Shown piece after piece: positions 5,507-9,447 of a stretch of DNA of 9,447 bases. The stretch is taken from contig NZ_CAMLIX010000192.1 of NCBI RefSeq assembly GCF_946479975.1, positions 1 through 9,447 on the forward strand, given 5' to 3'. Each line of letters starts with the position of its first letter. Positions within the stretch are counted from its first letter, which is position 1. The stretch is from an uncultured Flavobacterium sp. GTDB taxonomy: Bacteria > Bacteroidota > Bacteroidia > Flavobacteriales > Flavobacteriaceae. The notes under the pieces are model-generated. The model was not told where the DNA came from. It saw only the letters and a list, made by a program, of their open reading frames with translations, and did no database searches. A program made the position numbers and the translations under genes.

Positions 5507-6958
5507 TTATTTCCATCCGCCGCCCAAGTCTCTGTAAACATGAACTGCAGCATTAAGTTGTTCTTTTTTAGTATCGATTAATTCTAATTTTGCTTCTAAT
5601 GCATCTCTCTGTGTCATTAAAACCTCGAAATAATCTACTCTAGCCGATTTAAACAAATCGTTTGAAACGTCAATAGAAGTATTTAACGCATCAACTTGTT
5701 TTGATTTAAGATCGTAACCTTTTTGAAGATTCTCAATTTTAGACAAGTGATTTGAAACTTCTAAATAAGCGTTTAAAACCGTACGATCGTAATTGTATAA
5801 GGCTTGAATTTGTCTTGCATTTGCACTTGCAAACTCTGCTTTAATCGCATTTCTATTAATCAAAGGCGCAACAAGATCTCCCGCTAATGAATATAGTAAC
5901 GATTCTGGCATTGTAAACAAATATGATGGTTTAAAAGCGTTTACTCCTATTGCAGCAGTAATATCCAAAGAAGGATAAAATTCTGCGCGAGCTACTTTTA
6001 CATCTAATTTTGAAGCGACTAATTCTAATTCTGCTTGTTTTACATCTGGACGATTTTCTAACAATTGAGATGGAATTCCAGAACTTACCACAGCTGGTAA
6101 AAGACTTAAGAAATTGGTATTACTTGTTCTTTTAATTTCCTGCGGATATCTTCCAAGCAAAAAGTTGATTTTGTTTTCTGTTTCTTTTATCTGCTGTAAG
6201 ATATCAAACTCCATACTTTGTGAAGTTAGAACCTCTGCTTCAAATTTCTTTACTCCAAGTTCTGTTGCTCTTGCTGCTTGTTTTTGAACTTTTACAATTT
6301 CTAAAGCATTAGTCTGCAATTTGATTGTTTGTTTTACAATATCCAATTGATTGTCTAACGCTAGTAATTCATAATAAGAATCAGCAACTTCAGCAATCAG
6401 GTTTGTAATGACAAAGTTTTTACCTTCTACAGTCGCTAAATATCTGTCTAAAGCTGCTTTTTTAGAATTACGAAGTTTTTTCCAGATATCTACTTCCCAG
6501 TTGGCATAAGCCGAAATTGTAAAGTCTCCCAGTGGATCTGGCGTTTCTTTACCTGGTTTAATTTCTGTTGTAGCATCACCCGCACCTTGGCTCGTGTATC
6601 TACCCACTTTTTCAACTCCTGCTCCGGCACGTAAACCTGCAGTTGGCATCAAAAGTCCTTTTTTTACACGAATATCATTCTTTGCAATTTCGATTTCCTG
6701 CAAAGTGATATTTAGTTCCTGATTATTTTTAATAGCAACATCAATTAACTCGATGAGGTTTTGATCTTTAAAATAATCTTTCCAAGCTAAAGAAGCTGTA
6801 TTATTGTTCGCATCCTGCGTTTGAGCTGTTTGGCCAAACGACTCAGGAACCGGCGTACTTGTAGCAACTGCTGCCTCAGGTGCAGGGGTTTTACACCCTG
6901 CAACTGCTAGACATACAGCTAATGCAATACTATATTGATATGATTTAACTTTATACAT
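5507..6958 (-). CDS. RND efflux outer membrane lipoprotein (OprM/NodT family, TolC-like)
   Basis: The ATG at 6958-6956 (MYKVKSYQYS) gives a 483-residue protein; a TTG four codons further upstream is less likely. The signal peptide ends in the lipobox LAVAGC with Cys22 lipidated, as in OprM/NodT-type factors. Two OEP repeats follow (about 60-260 and 270-480), each with long coiled helices (QELNITLQEIEIAKND, QLDIVKQTIKLQTNALEIVK, YDLKSKQVDALNTS). The family phrase LLENRPDVKQAELELVASKLDVKVARAEFYPSLDI is present in the middle, and the C-terminus AAVHVYRDLGGGWK is typical. It forms a trimeric channel in the outer membrane that docks with the RND pump and adaptor. Its start overlaps the pump gene's stop by 8 nt, so translation is likely coupled. 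Overall length is normal and no defects are seen. Confidence 0.95.
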   Translation of the reverse strand: MYKVKSYQYSIALAVCLAVAGCKTPAPEAAVATSTPVPESFGQTAQTQDANNNTASLAWKDYFKDQNLIELIDVAIKNNQELNITLQEIEIAKNDIRVKKGLLMPTAGLRAGAGVEKVGRYTSQGAGDATTEIKPGKETPDPLGDFTISAYANWEVDIWKKLRNSKKAALDRYLATVEGKNFVITNLIAEVADSYYELLALDNQLDIVKQTIKLQTNALEIVKVQKQAARATELGVKKFEAEVLTSQSMEFDILQQIKETENKINFLLGRYPQEIKRTSNTNFLSLLPAVVSSGIPSQLLENRPDVKQAELELVASKLDVKVARAEFYPSLDITAAIGVNAFKPSYLFTMPESLLYSLAGDLVAPLINRNAIKAEFASANARQIQALYNYDRTVLNAYLEVSNHLSKIENLQKGYDLKSKQVDALNTSIDVSNDLFKSARVDYFEVLMTQRDALEAKLELIDTKKEQLNAAVHVYRDLGGGWK

Positions 6959-9446
6959 GATTGTTATCAATTTCTTCTGTTAATGGATTTTCTTCTTCAT
7001 GTTTTACCAGCTTGTGTTTCTCGGCAATCTTAGCAAATATGAAATACAATCCCGGGATTACAAATACACCGCAGATCGTTCCGATAAGCATACCTCCCGC
7101 TGCTGCAGTACCAATTGTTCTGTTACCAATTTTTCCTGGGCCACTTGCAAATGCAAGCGGTAATAAACCTGCAATGAAAGCAAACGATGTCATCAAAATT
7201 GGACGGAACCTTGCTTTTGCTCCTTCCATTGCTGCTTCTAAAACTGATTTTCCAGCTGCATGTCTTTGAATTGCAAACTCTACAATCAACACGGCATTTT
7301 TACCTAATAAACCAATAAGCATTACCATGGCAACCTGAGCGTAGATATTGTTTTCTAATCCAGTTAATTTCAATAAAAAGAAAGCTCCAAAAATACCTGC
7401 TGGCAACGAAAGAATTACTGATAATGGCAGAATAAAACTTTCATACTGTGCTGCTAATACCAAGTAAACAAATCCTAAACAGATTAAGAATACCCAAATT
7501 GCCTGATTACCTTGTGCAACCTCATCAGCAGAAATACCTGCCCAGTCAATATCGTAACCTCTTGGTAATTTTTCAGCTGCCACTTTCTGGATTACTTTAA
7601 TCGCAGTTCCAGAACTAAATCCTGCTGCTGGCGAACCACTAATTTGTGTTGAGGTGTACATGTTATGGCGTGTAATTTCTGAAAGTCCATACACTTTTTC
7701 TAATTTCATGAAAGCAGAAAAAGGAACCATTTCATCACGATTATTTTTCACATACAATTTTAAGATATCATCTGGCTGCGCACGATATTCTGGCGAAGCC
7801 TGAACAATTACTTTATAGTTGATACCGAATTTGATAAAACTGATCTCATAGTTACTTCCCACAAGAGTTGACAAAGTATTCATAGCGTTTTCGATAGAAA
7901 CACCTTTTTGCTGTGCCAAGTCATTATCGACTTTCATCATGTATTGTGGGAAACTAGAACTGTAAAAACTAAATACGTTTGATAATTCTGGCTGTTTGTT
8001 CAATTCTGCAACAAAATCGTTATTAACCTGTTCCATTTTTTTGTAATCAACAGAACCTGTTTTATCCAGCAAACGAAGCTCGAATCCTCCGGCAGCACCA
8101 TATCCAGGTACAGCAGGTGGCTGGAAGAATTCGATATTAGCTCCTGTAATATCTTTACATTTTTCCTCCATTTCGTGCATGATCTCCACAACAGATTCTT
8201 TTCTGTCACTCCAATCTTTAAGATTCACCAAACAAGTTCCAGAGTTTGCTCCAGTACCTTCAGAAAGGATTTCATAACCCGCTAACGAAGAAACAGATTT
8301 TACTCCATCAATATCTTCTGCAATTTTTTGCACTCGCTCTGCAATACTATTAGTTCTTTCTAATGAAGAACCTGGAGGAGTCTGAATTACAGCATAAAAC
8401 ATTCCCTGATCCTCATTCGGAATAAATCCTGAAGGAACAGAACTGCTTATTAACCATGTTCCAGCACAGAAAACCAAAAGTGCTACAATCGTAACGGCTC
8501 TTCTGTTCACAATTTTAGCCAATAAATTTTGATATTTACCTTGCGCTAAATTGAATTTTTCATTAAAACCATCAATAAATCTATTGGCTGGTGTTTTCTT
8601 TTTCGGTACTCCGTGATTGTTTTTTAACATCATTGCACAAAGCGCTGGTGTCAATGTCAAAGCCACAATACCAGAAAGAATAATCGCAGTTGCCATAGTT
8701 ACAGAAAACTGTCTGTAGAAAACTCCCACTGGACCCGACATAAATGCTACGGGAATAAATACCGCCGCCATAAGAAAGGTAATTGCAATAATTGCCCCCG
8801 CGATTTCATGCATGGCTTTCTTAGTTGCTTTTAATGGCGACAGATGTTCCTCTTCCATCTTGGCGTGAACGGCCTCAATAACCACAATCGCATCATCGAC
8901 GACGACTCCAATTGCCAATACTAAAGCAAATAAGGTGATTAAGTTTAATGAAATATCAAAGAAGGTCATGAACACAAAAGTTCCAACCAGCGATACTGGT
9001 ACGGCAATTGCCGGAATAATTGTAGAACGCCAGTCTCCTAAGAAAAGGAAAACTACTAAACCTACCAAAATAAATGCTTCAACCAATGTATGGATTACTT
9101 TTTCGATAGAAGCGTCAAGGAATTTAGAAACGTCATACGAAATTTCATAATCCATTCCTTTTGGAAATCTTTGCTTGATTTTTTCCAGCTTCGCTTTTAC
9201 TTCTTCGATAACCTGATTGGCATTACTTCCAAAAGATTGTTTCAATACGATTGCCGCTGACGGTCTTCCGTTCAAATTCGAATAAATATCATACATCGAG
9301 CTTCCAAACTCTACTTTAGCAATATCTTTCAAACGTAAAAGCTCTCCGTTTGGATTTGATTTTATAACAATGTTCTCATATTGTTCTTTTTTGGTAAAAC
9401 GTCCGGAATATTTCAATACATATTCAAATGCCTGAGAACGTTTTCC
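6951..9446 (-). CDS. RND multidrug efflux pump, HAE1 family (AcrB/MexB-like), N-terminal part outside window
   Basis: The frame is open to the right edge, so about 831 C-terminal residues of the usual 1,050 or so are visible; the TTG at 9416 is an internal Leu codon, not a start. Visible in order are part of the first porter domain and a membrane block with IGVVVDDAIVVIEAVHAKM. The two aspartates of that block (codons at 8892-8897) are the proton-relay pair of AcrB (Asp407/408). The second periplasmic porter/docking domain follows (IPNEDQGMFYAVIQTPPGSS, PAVPGYGAAGGFELRLLDK). The last block has LIGLLGKNAVLIVEFA, whose Lys (codon 7299-7301) corresponds to AcrB Lys940. It should pump hydrophobic drugs or other amphiphiles from the periplasm in exchange for protons. 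The exact substrates cannot be told. The adaptor (membrane fusion) gene is expected upstream, beyond the right edge. Confidence 0.96.
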   Translation of the reverse strand, partial: GKRSQAFEYVLKYSGRFTKKEQYENIVIKSNPNGELLRLKDIAKVEFGSSMYDIYSNLNGRPSAAIVLKQSFGSNANQVIEEVKAKLEKIKQRFPKGMDYEISYDVSKFLDASIEKVIHTLVEAFILVGLVVFLFLGDWRSTIIPAIAVPVSLVGTFVFMTFFDISLNLITLFALVLAIGVVVDDAIVVIEAVHAKMEEEHLSPLKATKKAMHEIAGAIIAITFLMAAVFIPVAFMSGPVGVFYRQFSVTMATAIILSGIVALTLTPALCAMMLKNNHGVPKKKTPANRFIDGFNEKFNLAQGKYQNLLAKIVNRRAVTIVALLVFCAGTWLISSSVPSGFIPNEDQGMFYAVIQTPPGSSLERTNSIAERVQKIAEDIDGVKSVSSLAGYEILSEGTGANSGTCLVNLKDWSDRKESVVEIMHEMEEKCKDITGANIEFFQPPAVPGYGAAGGFELRLLDKTGSVDYKKMEQVNNDFVAELNKQPELSNVFSFYSSSFPQYMMKVDNDLAQQKGVSIENAMNTLSTLVGSNYEISFIKFGINYKVIVQASPEYRAQPDDILKLYVKNNRDEMVPFSAFMKLEKVYGLSEITRHNMYTSTQISGSPAAGFSSGTAIKVIQKVAAEKLPRGYDIDWAGISADEVAQGNQAIWVFLICLGFVYLVLAAQYESFILPLSVILSLPAGIFGAFFLLKLTGLENNIYAQVAMVMLIGLLGKNAVLIVEFAIQRHAAGKSVLEAAMEGAKARFRPILMTSFAFIAGLLPLAFASGPGKIGNRTIGTAAAGGMLIGTICGVFVIPGLYFIFAKIAEKHKLVKHEEENPLTEEIDNNHV

Positions 9447-9447
9447 G

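Noticed and set aside
6959..6970. TTG-started four-residue extension of the outer membrane factor
   Set aside because: The ATG at 6958 gives a normal lipoprotein signal peptide and a tight 8-nt overlap with the pump gene.
6961..7269. Plus-strand 102-codon frame inside the RND pump gene
   Set aside because: It is an antisense reading of the conserved pump C-terminus, and its composition follows from the opposite strand.

Overview
The window looks like a chromosomal segment of a Flavobacterium-type member of the Bacteroidota. The grounds are AT-rich DNA, AT-rich start contexts without Shine-Dalgarno sequences (for example ATTAAATTAAA before an ATG), a good TTG-N22-TAnnTTTG promoter, several small lipoproteins with SC-type lipoboxes, and AAAGCCTTTC-stem terminators. 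This is inference from style; no rRNA or marker gene is present.

Layout from left to right. (1) The 3' end of a family 1 glycoside hydrolase (+), followed by a large CGCAAAG-type palindromic repeat. (2) A convergent small lipoprotein gene of unknown function (-). (3) About 1.06 kb without a convincing gene (931-1992). It holds a diverged repeat pair of about 34 nt, a GGGAAT array, and a leader able to form interlocking stems. (4) A 64-aa proline-tailed lipoprotein (+), then a TPR sensor histidine kinase of the HisKA_3/NarL-partner type (+). A terminator-like hairpin spans the kinase start codon, and no response regulator gene follows. (5) A bidirectional terminator, then a 5'(3')-deoxyribonucleotidase-like HAD phosphatase (-), divergent from a DeoR-family regulator (+) across a 98-bp region with paired repeats. 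(6) A second bidirectional terminator, then the last two genes of an RND multidrug efflux operon on the minus strand: an OprM/NodT-type outer membrane lipoprotein, and the HAE1 inner membrane pump, which runs off the right edge.

How the genes may work together. The pump and outer membrane factor overlap by 8 nt and should form a tripartite exporter, with a periplasmic adaptor gene expected just beyond the right edge. The proline-tailed lipoprotein and the kinase are probably co-transcribed, with the intervening hairpin setting how much kinase is made. The HAD/DeoR pair shares a control region and may be co-regulated. The most unusual part is 1690-2264: repeats, structured leader, tiny lipoprotein, attenuator-like hairpin and orphan kinase. 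The rest is ordinary flavobacterial gene content.
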